DNA of 64,000 nt from CAYPAV01 sp964408805 (GTDB lineage Bacteria > Pseudomonadota > Alphaproteobacteria > UBA8366): positions 62,001 to 126,000 of the forward strand of contig CAYPAV010000009.1 in NCBI GenBank assembly GCA_964408805.1, given 5' to 3'. The notes below the pieces were generated by a model. The model was not told where the DNA came from. It worked only from the letters and a program-made list of their open reading frames with translations, and did no database searches. The position numbers were made by a program, and so were the translations under genes. Shown here in pieces: positions 18,847-28,850 of the stretch; within the stretch, counting starts at the first letter, position 1, and each line of letters opens with the position of its first letter.

Positions 18847-20081
18847 GAAAATTCCTCAAGATCGCCTTGCCGCTTGCCGTTCTTGTCGGCGCGTTTGGCA
18901 TCGCCGGATATCTTCGCGCGACCCGGCCGGTCATCACCGCGGCCCCGCCGCTAGAGCGCGTTTGGACGGTAGCCGCCGTTCCGGCCGTGCTCGAAGACAT
19001 CCGGCCCGAAATGAAGCTCTTCGGGGAGATCGTTGCCGGGCGCAAGGTCGACCTTCGCCCGCAGGTCGCCGGGAAGGTCTTGCGGGCGAGCCCCAACCTC
19101 GTCGAGGGCGGTATCGTGCGTGCCGGCGAGATCTTGGCGCATCTCGATCCCTTCGATTACGAAGCTGCCTTGCGGGAGCGAACCACCGAACGCGCCGAGG
19201 CGCGCGCGCGTCTCGATGAATTGCGCGCCCAATTGAAAGGTGCCGAGGCGCTTCTCGGGGGCGACAAGGAACAGGTGGCGCTTCGCCGAAAGGACGTCAA
19301 ACGGCGGGCGAGGTTGCGGGGGTCCGGGGCCGGATCGGCAAAATCCGCGGATGATGCGCGGCTCTCTCTCAGTGATGCCGAGCAGCGCCGCATCGACCGG
19401 GAGAAAGAGATTGTTCGGCTACGTGCCGTGATCCGCCAGCAGGAATCGGTGATTGCGCGCACGGATGTGGCTCTCGAGCGTGCTCGCCGGGATCTCGAGG
19501 ATACCAAGATCATTTCTCCGTTCGATGGATTCATCGTTGCGGTCGAGACGGCGGAGGGAAAATGGATCAATGTCGGCGACCCCGTGGCCCGATTGATTGA
19601 CGCCAATCGTCTGGAGGTGAAGTTTCACATAAGCCGCCGAAAATTTCGCCGGCTTGCGGTCGCGGGCGGCTACCGCCAACGCCTGGCGCGCGTCGTTTGG
19701 CGCGGCCGCGAGGGCAATTCCCCCTATACCGCTTATATTGAGCGCGTGGGCAGCGAGGTGGATGCGACGAGCGGCGGCGTGAATCTGTACGCTCGGGTCG
19801 AGGCCGGCGGTGCCGAAACCCTGTTACGGCCGGGTGCCTTCGTCACGGTACGAATACCCGACAGATTGTTCCAGAAAGTCGTTCGATTGCCTCAATCCGC
19901 GCTCCATGGCGGCAATACGGTCTATGTCATCGAGAAGGACCGACTTGTCACTCGGACGGTCGAAATCAGGACACGCATTGGAGGTGATGTTCTCGTCGGC
20001 GGTTCACTTGCCGCCGGAGACCAAGTCGTCACCACGCGCTTCCCCGAGATCGGCCCCGGTCTGAAGGTCAAGACCGAATGA
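18840..20081 (+). CDS. RND efflux periplasmic adaptor (membrane fusion protein)
   Basis: A 413-residue HlyD/AcrA-like adaptor. The N-terminal segment MLRKFLKIALPLAVLVGAFG is an uncleaved signal anchor. A lipoyl/barrel-sandwich domain (GRKVDLRPQVAGKVLRASP and ISPFDGFIVAV) flanks a coiled-coil hairpin of charged helices at about 115-205. A beta-barrel and membrane-proximal domain follow. It links the inner-membrane RND pump to an outer-membrane channel, which is not encoded here. The start overlaps the TetR gene by 7 bp and the stop overlaps the RND gene by 4 bp. Confidence 0.94.
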   Translation: MLRKFLKIALPLAVLVGAFGIAGYLRATRPVITAAPPLERVWTVAAVPAVLEDIRPEMKLFGEIVAGRKVDLRPQVAGKVLRASPNLVEGGIVRAGEILAHLDPFDYEAALRERTTERAEARARLDELRAQLKGAEALLGGDKEQVALRRKDVKRRARLRGSGAGSAKSADDARLSLSDAEQRRIDREKEIVRLRAVIRQQESVIARTDVALERARRDLEDTKIISPFDGFIVAVETAEGKWINVGDPVARLIDANRLEVKFHISRRKFRRLAVAGGYRQRLARVVWRGREGNSPYTAYIERVGSEVDATSGGVNLYARVEAGGAETLLRPGAFVTVRIPDRLFQKVVRLPQSALHGGNTVYVIEKDRLVTRTVEIRTRIGGDVLVGGSLAAGDQVVTTRFPEIGPGLKVKTE

Positions 20082-23000
20082 CCGGCGGGGGACTCATCGG
20101 ACTTTTCACCCGCCATCCGACGGCGGCAAACCTGTTGATGGCGGTGATGATCATCAGCGGTCTTTTCGCGCTCGACCGGATGAACACGCAATTTTTTCCT
20201 GATTTCGGTATCGACGTGATCGCAGTCGATGTCGATTGGCCGGGTGCCAGTGCCGAGGATGTCGACACCAACATCGTGCAGGCCGTCGAACCCGAGGTGC
20301 GCTTTCTCGACGGCGTGAAAAAGGTCCGGTCGAGTTCGATCGAAGGACGGGCGTCTGTCATCGTGGAATTCAATCCCGGAACCGACATGCAGAGCGCGCT
20401 GTCCGATGTCGAGACCGCGGTGGGACAGGTAACCACCCTTCCCGAAGACAGCGAGACGCCGGTGATTCGTCGTCTCGTCAGATATGATTCGATCAGCCGG
20501 CTGGTCATTTCCGGGCGCGTGCCCGAGGCGGCATTGAAGGCCGTCGCCAAGCGGATCCGCGATGGTCTGTTGGATCGGGGCATCGATAAGGTCGATCTGT
20601 TCGGTGCCCGGGACGAGGAAATCTGGGTCGATATCGATCCCGAGACCTTGCTAGAGCTTGATCTCACCTTGCAACAGGTCGCGGGCCAAATTCGCGCGAC
20701 CTCACAAGACCTCCCCTCCGGCGGGACACGCGGCAAGGTCGAGACGCAGATCCGCAGCCTCGGCCTCCTCAAGAGCGCTGCCGGTATGGGCGGCGTCGAG
20801 GTGCGGGCGCTGGAGAACGGTCAGAAGATCTATCTTCGCGATATCTCGCGCATTCGCGAAATGTTCGACGAGGACGACGCCGAGGGCCGGCGAGGGAATG
20901 TTCCGGCGATCGAATTGCATATCCGGCGGGCCGTCAATGCGGATGCCCTCGAACTGGCCAAAATCGTAACAGACTATCTCGACGAAATTCGGCCGACCCT
21001 GCCGGCGAACCTGACGCTGGAACGATACGATATTCAGTCCGATCTGATCCGCGGACGTATTGATCTCCTGCTCAAGAACGGCGCCGGCGGTTTGGTCTTG
21101 GTGGTCATCGTGTTGTTCATTTTTCTCAACGCACCGGTGGCATTTTGGGTGGCGGCGGGGATTCCGGTGGCGCTCTTGGCGACGATGCTGGTGATGCTGC
21201 TCTCGGGACAGTCGATCAACATGGTTAGCCTGTTCGGTATCATCATGGCACTCGGGATCGTGGTCGACGATGCAATCGTGGTGGGCGAGCACGCCGAGGC
21301 GCGGCGACGCGCGGGCCTGCCGCCGGTGGAGGCCGCGATCGCGGGCGCCAAACGTATGGCGGCACCGGTCTTTTCCGCCTCGCTGACCACTATCGCCGCC
21401 TTTACGCCGCTCTTGATCATCTCCGACCTGATCGGCCAGATCATCCGCAGCATTCCCTATGTGGTCATTGCGGTGATCGTTGCCAGCCTGATCGAATGTT
21501 TCCTGATCCTGCCGGGACATATGCGCGGCGCCTTGAAGCGCAATAACGTCGAGGGCTGGCGTCTCAGGCGCTGGTTCGACGGCAAGTTCGATCGCTTTCG
21601 CGAAGGGCCGTTCCGTCGGTTTGTCGCACGGGCCGTCCGCTGGCGCTATACCACCTTGGCGACCGCGGTCGCGGCATTGATCCTGAGTTTCGGAATTATT
21701 CTGGGCGGCCGTGTGGGCTTCGTCTTCTTTCCGGCACCGGAGGCGGACAAAATCTTCGCCAACGTTCAGATGATTTCAGGGACGCCGCGGGTACAGACTG
21801 CGGCCATGGTGCGGGAGTTCGAGCGGGCGCTGCATGCCGCGGCGGCGAATTTATCGCCGGGCGAGCCCGATCTCGTTCGGATGAGTCTGGTCAAGCTGGG
21901 CGCCGTCGTCGGTCGGCCGACCCCGTCGCCGGTCGCCGGCGATCATCTCGGCGGGCTACTCGTGGAATTGAAGGCGTCGGACGAACGCCAAGTCCGCACC
22001 GATGCCTTGATCGCCGCTTGGCGGAAAGAGGTACGTCCCGTCGCCGGGCTCGACAACATGACCATTATGGCCGCGCGCGGCGGCCCGCCCGGACGCGATA
22101 TCGACATTCGCCTGACGGGCAATGACGTGGTGGCCTTGAAGGCGGCGGCGCTGGAGGTCAAACGCCTGCTGCGCCGCTATCCGGGCGTGAGTGCCGTCGA
22201 TGACGACCTGCCATACGGCAAGCGCGAGACGATCATCGAACTGACGCCGGAAGGCAAGGCGATGGGATTCACGACCGAAACGGTGGGGCGCCAGATTCGC
22301 AATGCCTTCGAAGGCGCTATCGCGAAGCGCTTCCCTCGCGGTGACGAGGAGGTGACGGTACGCGTCCAGTTCCCGCGCGAGACGATCGCGGTCGGCACTC
22401 TCGAAGGACTTTATCTCCGCGGCGACCGCGGCGCAGAGGTTGCCTTGCCGGAGATCGTCTCGAAACGCGACAAGCGGGGCTTCTCGCGCATCAAACGCGA
22501 GGACGGCCGGCGCCAGGTCGCGATCACGGCGGAACTGGATAAGTCGGTGACCAGCGGCAACAAGATCCTTGCCGCACTCGGTCGCGACGGGCTCAACGAC
22601 ATCATCCGAAAATACGGGCTCGGCGTCGATTTCGCCGGCAAGGCCGAGGAGCAGGAGACGACTCTTGGAGATATGAAGCTGGGCGCGATGATCGGATTAT
22701 CCGCGATCTACATCATCCTGGCCTGGGTGTTCGCGAGCTATACGCGGCCCATCGTCGTCATGGCGATCATTCCGCTTGGGTTTGTCGGCGCCGTTCTGGG
22801 CCATTGGCTGCTTGGATACGAGTTGACGGTCCTCAGCCTGATAGCACTCGTCGGGCTTTCCGGAATTGTCGTCAATGACTCTATTATCCTCGTCAGCACG
22901 ATCGATGAACGGATCGGCGGAGGTGAGAATCCAGTAAATGCCATCGTGGCCGGCGCCTGCGATCGCCTGCGCGCGGTCTTCCTGACCTCGGCGACGACGA

Positions 23001-23200
23001 TCGGCGGGCTCACGCCCCTGATGTTCGAGCGCAGTCTGCAGGCACAGTTCCTCATCCCGATGGCGCTCACCATGATCTTCGGTCTCATGGTGACGACGCT
23101 GCTCGTGCTCTTCGTCATCCCGGCCCTGATCGCCATCCAGAGCGATTTCGGCCATCTGATGGCGTGGTTCCGGGGACCCTCCGCTAGAGAGGCAGTGTAA
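20078..23200 (+). CDS. RND-family efflux permease (AcrB-like)
   Basis: A 1040-residue inner-membrane proton antiporter, the normal family length. TM1 lies after the N-terminal FTRHPTAANLLMAVMIISG. The TM4 proton-relay aspartates are in GIVVDDAIVVGEHAE, and the second half repeats the fold (LIALVGLSGIVVNDSIILV). Two large periplasmic porter domains lie between. It is the third gene of the TetR-MFP-RND operon and overlaps the adaptor by 4 bp (ATGA). Sequence style fits the hydrophobic/amphiphilic-efflux or uncharacterised proteobacterial RND groups; the substrate is unknown. Its 3' end overlaps the convergent oxidoreductase by 17 bp. Confidence 0.95.
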   Translation: MTGGGLIGLFTRHPTAANLLMAVMIISGLFALDRMNTQFFPDFGIDVIAVDVDWPGASAEDVDTNIVQAVEPEVRFLDGVKKVRSSSIEGRASVIVEFNPGTDMQSALSDVETAVGQVTTLPEDSETPVIRRLVRYDSISRLVISGRVPEAALKAVAKRIRDGLLDRGIDKVDLFGARDEEIWVDIDPETLLELDLTLQQVAGQIRATSQDLPSGGTRGKVETQIRSLGLLKSAAGMGGVEVRALENGQKIYLRDISRIREMFDEDDAEGRRGNVPAIELHIRRAVNADALELAKIVTDYLDEIRPTLPANLTLERYDIQSDLIRGRIDLLLKNGAGGLVLVVIVLFIFLNAPVAFWVAAGIPVALLATMLVMLLSGQSINMVSLFGIIMALGIVVDDAIVVGEHAEARRRAGLPPVEAAIAGAKRMAAPVFSASLTTIAAFTPLLIISDLIGQIIRSIPYVVIAVIVASLIECFLILPGHMRGALKRNNVEGWRLRRWFDGKFDRFREGPFRRFVARAVRWRYTTLATAVAALILSFGIILGGRVGFVFFPAPEADKIFANVQMISGTPRVQTAAMVREFERALHAAAANLSPGEPDLVRMSLVKLGAVVGRPTPSPVAGDHLGGLLVELKASDERQVRTDALIAAWRKEVRPVAGLDNMTIMAARGGPPGRDIDIRLTGNDVVALKAAALEVKRLLRRYPGVSAVDDDLPYGKRETIIELTPEGKAMGFTTETVGRQIRNAFEGAIAKRFPRGDEEVTVRVQFPRETIAVGTLEGLYLRGDRGAEVALPEIVSKRDKRGFSRIKREDGRRQVAITAELDKSVTSGNKILAALGRDGLNDIIRKYGLGVDFAGKAEEQETTLGDMKLGAMIGLSAIYIILAWVFASYTRPIVVMAIIPLGFVGAVLGHWLLGYELTVLSLIALVGLSGIVVNDSIILVSTIDERIGGGENPVNAIVAGACDRLRAVFLTSATTIGGLTPLMFERSLQAQFLIPMALTMIFGLMVTTLLVLFVIPALIAIQSDFGHLMAWFRGPSAREAV

Positions 23201-24239
23201 TCGTCTCTCCGTGACGGAGCGACAATGTCACCGCATCGGTCCATTCCATGTACTTCACCGCTGTGACGAAGTCGGTATGGGTGATGGGTTCCTTGCCCCG
23301 GATCGCGTTGATGAATTCCTCCTCGACCCGCCAGGCACCTTGCTTCGCGGGATCGATCGTGACTTCCGACAAACCGTCATCGCCGCGCTTGCCGGCCCAA
23401 AGGGACATCTTGCCGGCCTTGTCCTGTCGCAGGTTGAGCGTGCCTTCGGTGCCGAAGATGTATACATCCGCATTCATCGCTGCATGCCCGACCACGGACG
23501 AGACGTTGAGGCGCATTTGTCCGCCTTGTTCCAGGCGGCCCATGACGTCGATGTGGTCGGGGATGGTCATCTGAACACGATTGCCGTCCGCGTCCTTGCG
23601 GTGCCGCACTATGCTTTGGCCGATCGCTTGGACCGTTGACGCCGTCCCCACCCAGCGCATGATGGCTTCGTACCAGATGCCCATGGTCATGATGTTGTTG
23701 CCGGAGAGGTCCCGGTTGTGGCGCCAGTGGTAGGGTGCTTCCTGGTCGGGGAAGGTGCTGCCGGCGGTGATCCGGGCATCGAGCGTAATGATTTCGCCGA
23801 TCCCGCCGGATGCGATCGTCTCTCGGATCGTCTGGTCGAAAGGTAGCGAGAAAGGGGAAGGCACGATTTGTGCGATACAGCGGGGCGACCGGCGCGCCGC
23901 GGCCAGCATTTCCAGCGCCTCGCCGTGATTCATCGCCATTCGTGCTTCGCACATGACATGTTTCTCGGCCTCAAGCGCCGCGATCGTCAGGGGGGCGTGC
24001 ATATAGGGCCAGGTCCCGATGCAGACGGCATCGATCTCGCCGTCATCGAGAATTTCCTGCCAATCGGCGGCGACGTTCGGGATGTTGAACTCGTCGGCCA
24101 CGGCTTGGCCCGAAGCGGGCGTGCGGTTCGCGACCGCGACGATTTCGACGCCGGATTGTTCCTGCAGGCCCGGAATATGCCGGGAGCGCGTATTGCCGCC
24201 GGCGCCAATGATGCCGACACGGATGACCTTCTCGTTCAC
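23184..24239 (-). CDS. Gfo/Idh/MocA-family NAD(P)-dependent oxidoreductase
   Basis: A 351-residue protein with the N-terminal Rossmann motif RVGIIGAGGNTRSRHIPGLQ and an EKHVMCEARMAMNHGEA segment in which the usual EKP lysine signature is changed to EAR. The C-terminal alpha/beta domain begins near PSPFSLPFDQTI. Family members oxidise or reduce sugars, inositols and similar hydroxy compounds. GTG 24239 is chosen for the strong AGAGGAGGA upstream; a frame extension of 19 residues is excluded. The altered EKP motif makes catalysis less predictable. Confidence 0.88.
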   Translation of the reverse strand: MNEKVIRVGIIGAGGNTRSRHIPGLQEQSGVEIVAVANRTPASGQAVADEFNIPNVAADWQEILDDGEIDAVCIGTWPYMHAPLTIAALEAEKHVMCEARMAMNHGEALEMLAAARRSPRCIAQIVPSPFSLPFDQTIRETIASGGIGEIITLDARITAGSTFPDQEAPYHWRHNRDLSGNNIMTMGIWYEAIMRWVGTASTVQAIGQSIVRHRKDADGNRVQMTIPDHIDVMGRLEQGGQMRLNVSSVVGHAAMNADVYIFGTEGTLNLRQDKAGKMSLWAGKRGDDGLSEVTIDPAKQGAWRVEEEFINAIRGKEPITHTDFVTAVKYMEWTDAVTLSLRHGETITLPL

Positions 24240-24398
24240 GGGGGATTCCTCCTCTGGATGTCTTGGTGCCGAAGTTCCCGGCGTTTGGGGCGCCATGATC
24301 CTTTTTCACGGCGGGTTTGTCACGTATCGACATGCAGGGGCCTATGCCGCGGCCGGACGGGGCCTATCTATAAACCTTGGACCAGACTGGGACCCGCC

Positions 24399-25379
24399 AT
24401 GACACAGCCATCGAAGCCAGAAATCCGCCACGACTGGACGCGAGACGAGATTGAAGCTCTGCTGGACCTGCCGTTCAGCGAGCTCCTGTTCGAGGCGCAA
24501 GAAGTACATCGCCGCCGATTCGATCCCAACAAGGTCCAAATGAGCCGCCTGCTTTCGATCAAGACCGGCGGCTGCCCGGAGGATTGCTCTTATTGTCCGC
24601 AATCGATTCATCACGACGCCGGCGTCGAGGCCGAGAAATTGATGCGCGTCGGTGCAATCCTGGAGGAAGCCAAGCGCGCGAAGGAAGGCGGTGCTTCGCG
24701 TTTCTGCATGGGCGCCGCTTGGCGGAACCCGAAGGATCGGGACATCGACGAGTTGGTCAAGGTGGTCGAAGGGTTGAACGCGCTCGGCATGGAGTCCTGC
24801 ATGACGCTAGGAATGCTGACGCGGCCGCAGGCTTGCCGGCTTGGGCAGGCCGGGCTGGATTATTACAATCACAATATCGATACGTCGCCGGAATTCTATG
24901 GCGAGATCGTCACGACGCGGACCTTCGCGGATCGCCTGGAGACGCTGGAAAATGTGCGCGAGGCGGGGATGAAAGTCTGTAGCGGCGGCATCGTCGGCAT
25001 GGGGGAGGCCCGCGCGGATCGGGCCGGAATGATCCAAACTCTCGCCAATCTGCCGGCGCACCCCGAAAGCGTCCCCATCAACATGCTGATGCAGGTCGAG
25101 GGCACGCCGCTCCATGGCCAGGCGAAAGTCGACATTCTGGAGTTCGTGCGGACCATCGCGGTGGCCCGAATCGTCATGCCGGTATCGGTCGTCCGGCTCT
25201 CGGCCGGTCGCGAGCAGATGAGCGACGAGGCCCAGGCTCTTTGTTTTCTCGCCGGCGCCAATTCGATTTTCGTCGGCGACAAGTTGCTGACGACAAGCAA
25301 TCCCGATCTCGATCACGACGAGACGCTGTTCGCGCGCCTCGGGATCGAAGCGATGGAGGAAGCTGCGGCCGCCGGCTAG
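24399..25379 (+). CDS. bioB: Biotin synthase BioB
   Basis: A 326-residue radical-SAM enzyme that inserts sulfur into dethiobiotin, the last step of biotin synthesis. The [4Fe-4S] motif is Cys59-x3-Cys63-x2-Cys66 (GGCPEDCSYCPQS). The [2Fe-2S] ligands are visible in RFCMGAAWR, ESCMTLGM and KVCSGGIVG, plus the arginine in VRLSAGRE. The start ATGACACAGCC is taken because the frame upstream is unconserved. No other bio gene is present, so bioB stands alone here. Its stop lies 3 bp from the convergent GGT-like stop. No biotin-repressor operator was recognised. Confidence 0.97.
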   Translation: MTQPSKPEIRHDWTRDEIEALLDLPFSELLFEAQEVHRRRFDPNKVQMSRLLSIKTGGCPEDCSYCPQSIHHDAGVEAEKLMRVGAILEEAKRAKEGGASRFCMGAAWRNPKDRDIDELVKVVEGLNALGMESCMTLGMLTRPQACRLGQAGLDYYNHNIDTSPEFYGEIVTTRTFADRLETLENVREAGMKVCSGGIVGMGEARADRAGMIQTLANLPAHPESVPINMLMQVEGTPLHGQAKVDILEFVRTIAVARIVMPVSVVRLSAGREQMSDEAQALCFLAGANSIFVGDKLLTTSNPDLDHDETLFARLGIEAMEEAAAAG

Positions 25380-25382
25380 CCG

Positions 25383-27104
25383 CTACCAGCCCATCGCCCG
25401 CGAGGGCCGGCGCGGGTCGGCGCCGCCTTCGATCAGCCCCGTTTTCAGATTCTTTCGCGCGATACAGACGCCGGCGGTCTTCCACGTCATGGCGGCGAGG
25501 CGTTCGACGTCATGTCCCCGCGCGGCCAGTTCGTCGGTTGTCTCCACCGGTATCCGGCTCTCAATGGTCAACTTGCCGGGATAGGCCTCGTGGGGCGCGA
25601 AGGAATTCGGCTGGCTGTGGGTCATGAAGCGCGGTGCCTCGACCGCCTCCTGCGGGTCCATCCCGAAGAGTTCCATGTTGAAGAGCACCTGGATATTCGC
25701 CTGCGTTTGATTGTCGCCGCCGGGCGTGCCGAACGGCATCAACATGCGCCCCGGCCGGATTGCGATGGCGGGATTGGGCGTCAGGCGCGGTCGCTTGCCG
25801 GGCTCGATCGACGAAGCATGTTCCCGAACCGCCCAACTCTGCGAGCCGCGCGACGACGGGCAAAATCCCGTGCCGGGGATGACCGGCGATTCGTAAGTGA
25901 CGTCCGAGGGGTTGGAAGAAAACGCATTCCCGGCCGCGTCGATGACCCCGACATAGGACGTATCGGCCGGCGCGGGCGGACTGCCATCGACCAATGTGCG
26001 GACGGTGGGCGAGGGGGCATGCCCCGGGAACGCCCCCGCCGGCGGCAGGTCGGGCCAGGCCGTCTCGGGGCGGATCTGGTCGCGGCGTTCCGTGGCATAG
26101 GCGTCCGAGAGCAAGGCCTCCATCGGCACGTCCACATGGTCGGGATCACCGTAATACGCTTCCCGGTCGGCGAAGCTGAGTTTGATTGCCTCCGCTAGCG
26201 TGTGGATGTAGTCCGGCGAATTGTGACCCATGGCCTTCAGGTCGAAGCCTTCCAGCAGCTTCAGCATTTGCAGCATGACCGGGCCCTGGCACCAGACGCC
26301 GCAGGCATAGACGTCCATCGGATCGCCGCCGTTCTTGTATGTGATTCTCTCCGGCGCCGCGAGATCACAGCTGAACTCGGCAAGATCGTCAGCGCTCAAG
26401 AGGCCGTCATTCTCCGCGTGATACTTGACCATCATTTGGGCGAGATCGCCCTTGTAGAACGCGTCGCGGGCGGCATCGAGACCTGTTTCTCGGCTCTTGC
26501 CGGACACCGCCGCTTCCTCGTCCACCATGTATTGCAGGGATCGAGCGAGATCGGTTTGAACGAAGCTCTTGCCGACCTCGGGCGCCGCGTTGTCCGGCAG
26601 GTAAATCTCCGCGTTCTGAAGCCACATGCGATAAACATCGGCGTTATTGTCGATATAGGCGGCCATCATCTCGTGCATCGGGAAGCCGTCACGCGCGTAG
26701 CGAATGGCGGCGGCGGCCACGTCCCCGAAGCTCATCCGGCCCCAACGCCGGAGGGCCTGGATATTGGCATCCGGCGCCGCCGGCACCACGGTTCTGAGAA
26801 TGCCGAGCGGTATGTTGCCGAATTCCTGGACGAAACGCTCCAGCGAGGCCGCCTTTGGCCAGGGGCCGACTCCGGCTAGGGTCACGACTTCCTCGGATTC
26901 CGAGAGATAGACCATGATCGGCGCCACGCCGGCGATGTTGACCATATCAGATTGCACGATACCGAGGACGAGATTGGCGGCGACACCGGCATCGATGGCG
27001 TTGCCGCCCGCGTCCAGAATGTCGATCGCGGCTTCGGTTGCGAGATAATGCCCCGCAGAGGCCATATGCCGCGTTCCGGTTACCGTCGGTTGATAGCTTC
27101 CCAT
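25383..27104 (-). CDS. Gamma-glutamyltransferase-family Ntn hydrolase, copy 1
   Basis: A 573-residue GGT-like proenzyme. The self-cleaving threonine is expected at Thr382 in DTSYVGVIDAAGNAFS, and the glycine-rich MPFGTPGGDNQTQANIQ oxyanion region follows. There is no signal peptide, unlike periplasmic E. coli Ggt. The glutamate-binding NNQMDDF segment is replaced by CPSSRGSQSW, so glutathione is probably not the substrate. ATG 27104 aligns with the start of the neighbouring paralogue; GTG codons 27110 and 27113 are alternatives. It begins 2 bp after that paralogue ends, and both have Thr382 in exact register, indicating tandem duplication. Confidence 0.9.
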   Translation of the reverse strand: MGSYQPTVTGTRHMASAGHYLATEAAIDILDAGGNAIDAGVAANLVLGIVQSDMVNIAGVAPIMVYLSESEEVVTLAGVGPWPKAASLERFVQEFGNIPLGILRTVVPAAPDANIQALRRWGRMSFGDVAAAAIRYARDGFPMHEMMAAYIDNNADVYRMWLQNAEIYLPDNAAPEVGKSFVQTDLARSLQYMVDEEAAVSGKSRETGLDAARDAFYKGDLAQMMVKYHAENDGLLSADDLAEFSCDLAAPERITYKNGGDPMDVYACGVWCQGPVMLQMLKLLEGFDLKAMGHNSPDYIHTLAEAIKLSFADREAYYGDPDHVDVPMEALLSDAYATERRDQIRPETAWPDLPPAGAFPGHAPSPTVRTLVDGSPPAPADTSYVGVIDAAGNAFSSNPSDVTYESPVIPGTGFCPSSRGSQSWAVREHASSIEPGKRPRLTPNPAIAIRPGRMLMPFGTPGGDNQTQANIQVLFNMELFGMDPQEAVEAPRFMTHSQPNSFAPHEAYPGKLTIESRIPVETTDELAARGHDVERLAAMTWKTAGVCIARKNLKTGLIEGGADPRRPSRAMGW

Positions 27105-27106
27105 GA

Positions 27107-28828
27107 TCACCACCCCATGACGCGCGCGGGCCGCCGATAGTCGGCGCCGCCGGTCATGATGCCGGTTTCCTTGTCATGGGTGATGGCGCACATGGCGCCC
27201 GCCTTCCAAGTCGAATCCGGCCAGCGTTCGACCTTGTGTCCGCGCGCCGACATCTCGTCGAAGACCGCTTCGTCGTGGCGACCCTCGATGCGGACCACAT
27301 TCTTTTCATAGCCGTGCGGTTCGAAGGAATTCGGGAAGGAATAGGTCGCGAAGCGCGGCGCCTCTATGGCGTCCTGGGCCTCCATGCCCCAGACCTGGGT
27401 GTTGAGAAAGACCTGGAGCATGGCCTGCGCCTGGACGTCTCCGCCGGGCGTTCCGAACGGCATCGAAAACTTGTCGCCGCGCAGCGCCAGCGCCGGGCTC
27501 GGTGTCAAACGGGGGCGTTTCTTTGGCGCGATGCTGCAGGGATGACCCTCGACGGCCCAGTTCTGCGAACCGCGAGAGGAGGGCGCCATGCCGACTCCGG
27601 GGATCATCGGGCCGCCATAGGTCCCGTCGCTCGGCGTGGCGGAGAAGACATTCCCCGCCTTGTCGACGACACAGACATAGGACGTATCCAGCGACATTCG
27701 CGAAGGTGCGGCGGCGGCGACGTTGGCGGCCGGTCCGGCCCCGAAGCCGCTGACCTCGCCGGGCGCCGGCATTTCTGGGCAGGCCTGCGCCATGTCGATG
27801 CGGTCCCGCTGCCGCTTCGCATATGCGGACGAGATGAGCGTGTCGATCGGGACGTCGACGAACCTTGGATCGCCGTAATAGGCCTCGCGGTCGGCGAAGG
27901 CGAGCTTCATCGCCTCCAGCAGGAAATGGACGTAATCGGGCGTGTTGTGGCCCATCGACTTGAGATCGACCCCTTCCAGGATCGACATCATTTCCAAAAG
28001 TACGGGACCCTGGCACCAGGTATCGCAGGTGTAGACGTCGATCGGCTCGCCAAAGCCCTCATAGCGCCGCTTGATGGGCGCTTCGAAGCCGGAGGCGTAT
28101 TCCGCCATGTCCTCCATGGCGAGAAAACCGCCGTTCTCGGCATGATAATCGGTAATCGCCTTGGCGATATCGCCCTTGTAGAAGGCGGCCCGGGCCGCTT
28201 CGAGCGCCGCTTCCCGGCCCTGGCCGGCGGCCGCCTTCTCCTCGTCGATCATGTATTGGAGGGATTTTGCCAGATCGCGCTGATAAATCATCTCGCCGGT
28301 CGTCAACGGCCGACCCTCGGGCAAGAATACATCGGTGCTGGCCGGCCATTGGCGAAAGCGGTCCTGGTGGGTCTGGATGTTCTCGGCAAGGAGGGGATGG
28401 ACGGTATAGCCCTCGCCCGCATATTTGACGGAGGCCGCCGCGACCTCCCCGAAAGTCATGGTGCCGAAGCGCGTCAGGGTGCGAATCCAGGCATCGGGCG
28501 CCGCCGGCACCACGCTTCGCTGAATCCCGACCGGAATCGTGCCGCCGAATTGTTCGATATAGGATTTGAGATCGACCGCCTTCGGCCACCAGCCAAGCCC
28601 GCTAACCGTTACCACCTCGCCGCTTTCGGCGTGATAGAGGATGATCGGCGCCACCCCGGAGACCTGCACCAGATCCGGCTGAACCACCCCAAGCGCGATG
28701 CCCGCCGCGACACCCGCATCGAAAGCGTTGCCGCCGGCTTCCAATACCTTGTGGCCGGCCTCGCTGGCGAGGTAATGGCCGGCGGAGATTAGATAATTGT
28801 TCGCCTTGATCGTCGGTTGCATCGACAT
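27107..28828 (-). CDS. Gamma-glutamyltransferase-family Ntn hydrolase, copy 2
   Basis: A 573-residue paralogue of the downstream gene, colinear over its whole length, with the predicted autoprocessing and catalytic Thr382 in DTSYVCVVDKAGNVFS. Like its twin it has no export signal and lacks the canonical gamma-glutamate pocket (MAPSSRGSQNW in place of LNNQMDDF). AAGGGAGAA precedes ATG 28828. It is translated between the metallo-beta-lactamase-fold gene (22 bp upstream) and copy 1 (2 bp downstream), so an MBL-GGT-GGT operon is likely. The two copies may assemble together or split a substrate range; this is inference. Confidence 0.9.
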   Translation of the reverse strand: MSMQPTIKANNYLISAGHYLASEAGHKVLEAGGNAFDAGVAAGIALGVVQPDLVQVSGVAPIILYHAESGEVVTVSGLGWWPKAVDLKSYIEQFGGTIPVGIQRSVVPAAPDAWIRTLTRFGTMTFGEVAAASVKYAGEGYTVHPLLAENIQTHQDRFRQWPASTDVFLPEGRPLTTGEMIYQRDLAKSLQYMIDEEKAAAGQGREAALEAARAAFYKGDIAKAITDYHAENGGFLAMEDMAEYASGFEAPIKRRYEGFGEPIDVYTCDTWCQGPVLLEMMSILEGVDLKSMGHNTPDYVHFLLEAMKLAFADREAYYGDPRFVDVPIDTLISSAYAKRQRDRIDMAQACPEMPAPGEVSGFGAGPAANVAAAAPSRMSLDTSYVCVVDKAGNVFSATPSDGTYGGPMIPGVGMAPSSRGSQNWAVEGHPCSIAPKKRPRLTPSPALALRGDKFSMPFGTPGGDVQAQAMLQVFLNTQVWGMEAQDAIEAPRFATYSFPNSFEPHGYEKNVVRIEGRHDEAVFDEMSARGHKVERWPDSTWKAGAMCAITHDKETGIMTGGADYRRPARVMGW

Positions 28829-28850
28829 TTTCGTTCGTTCTCCCTTGGGT

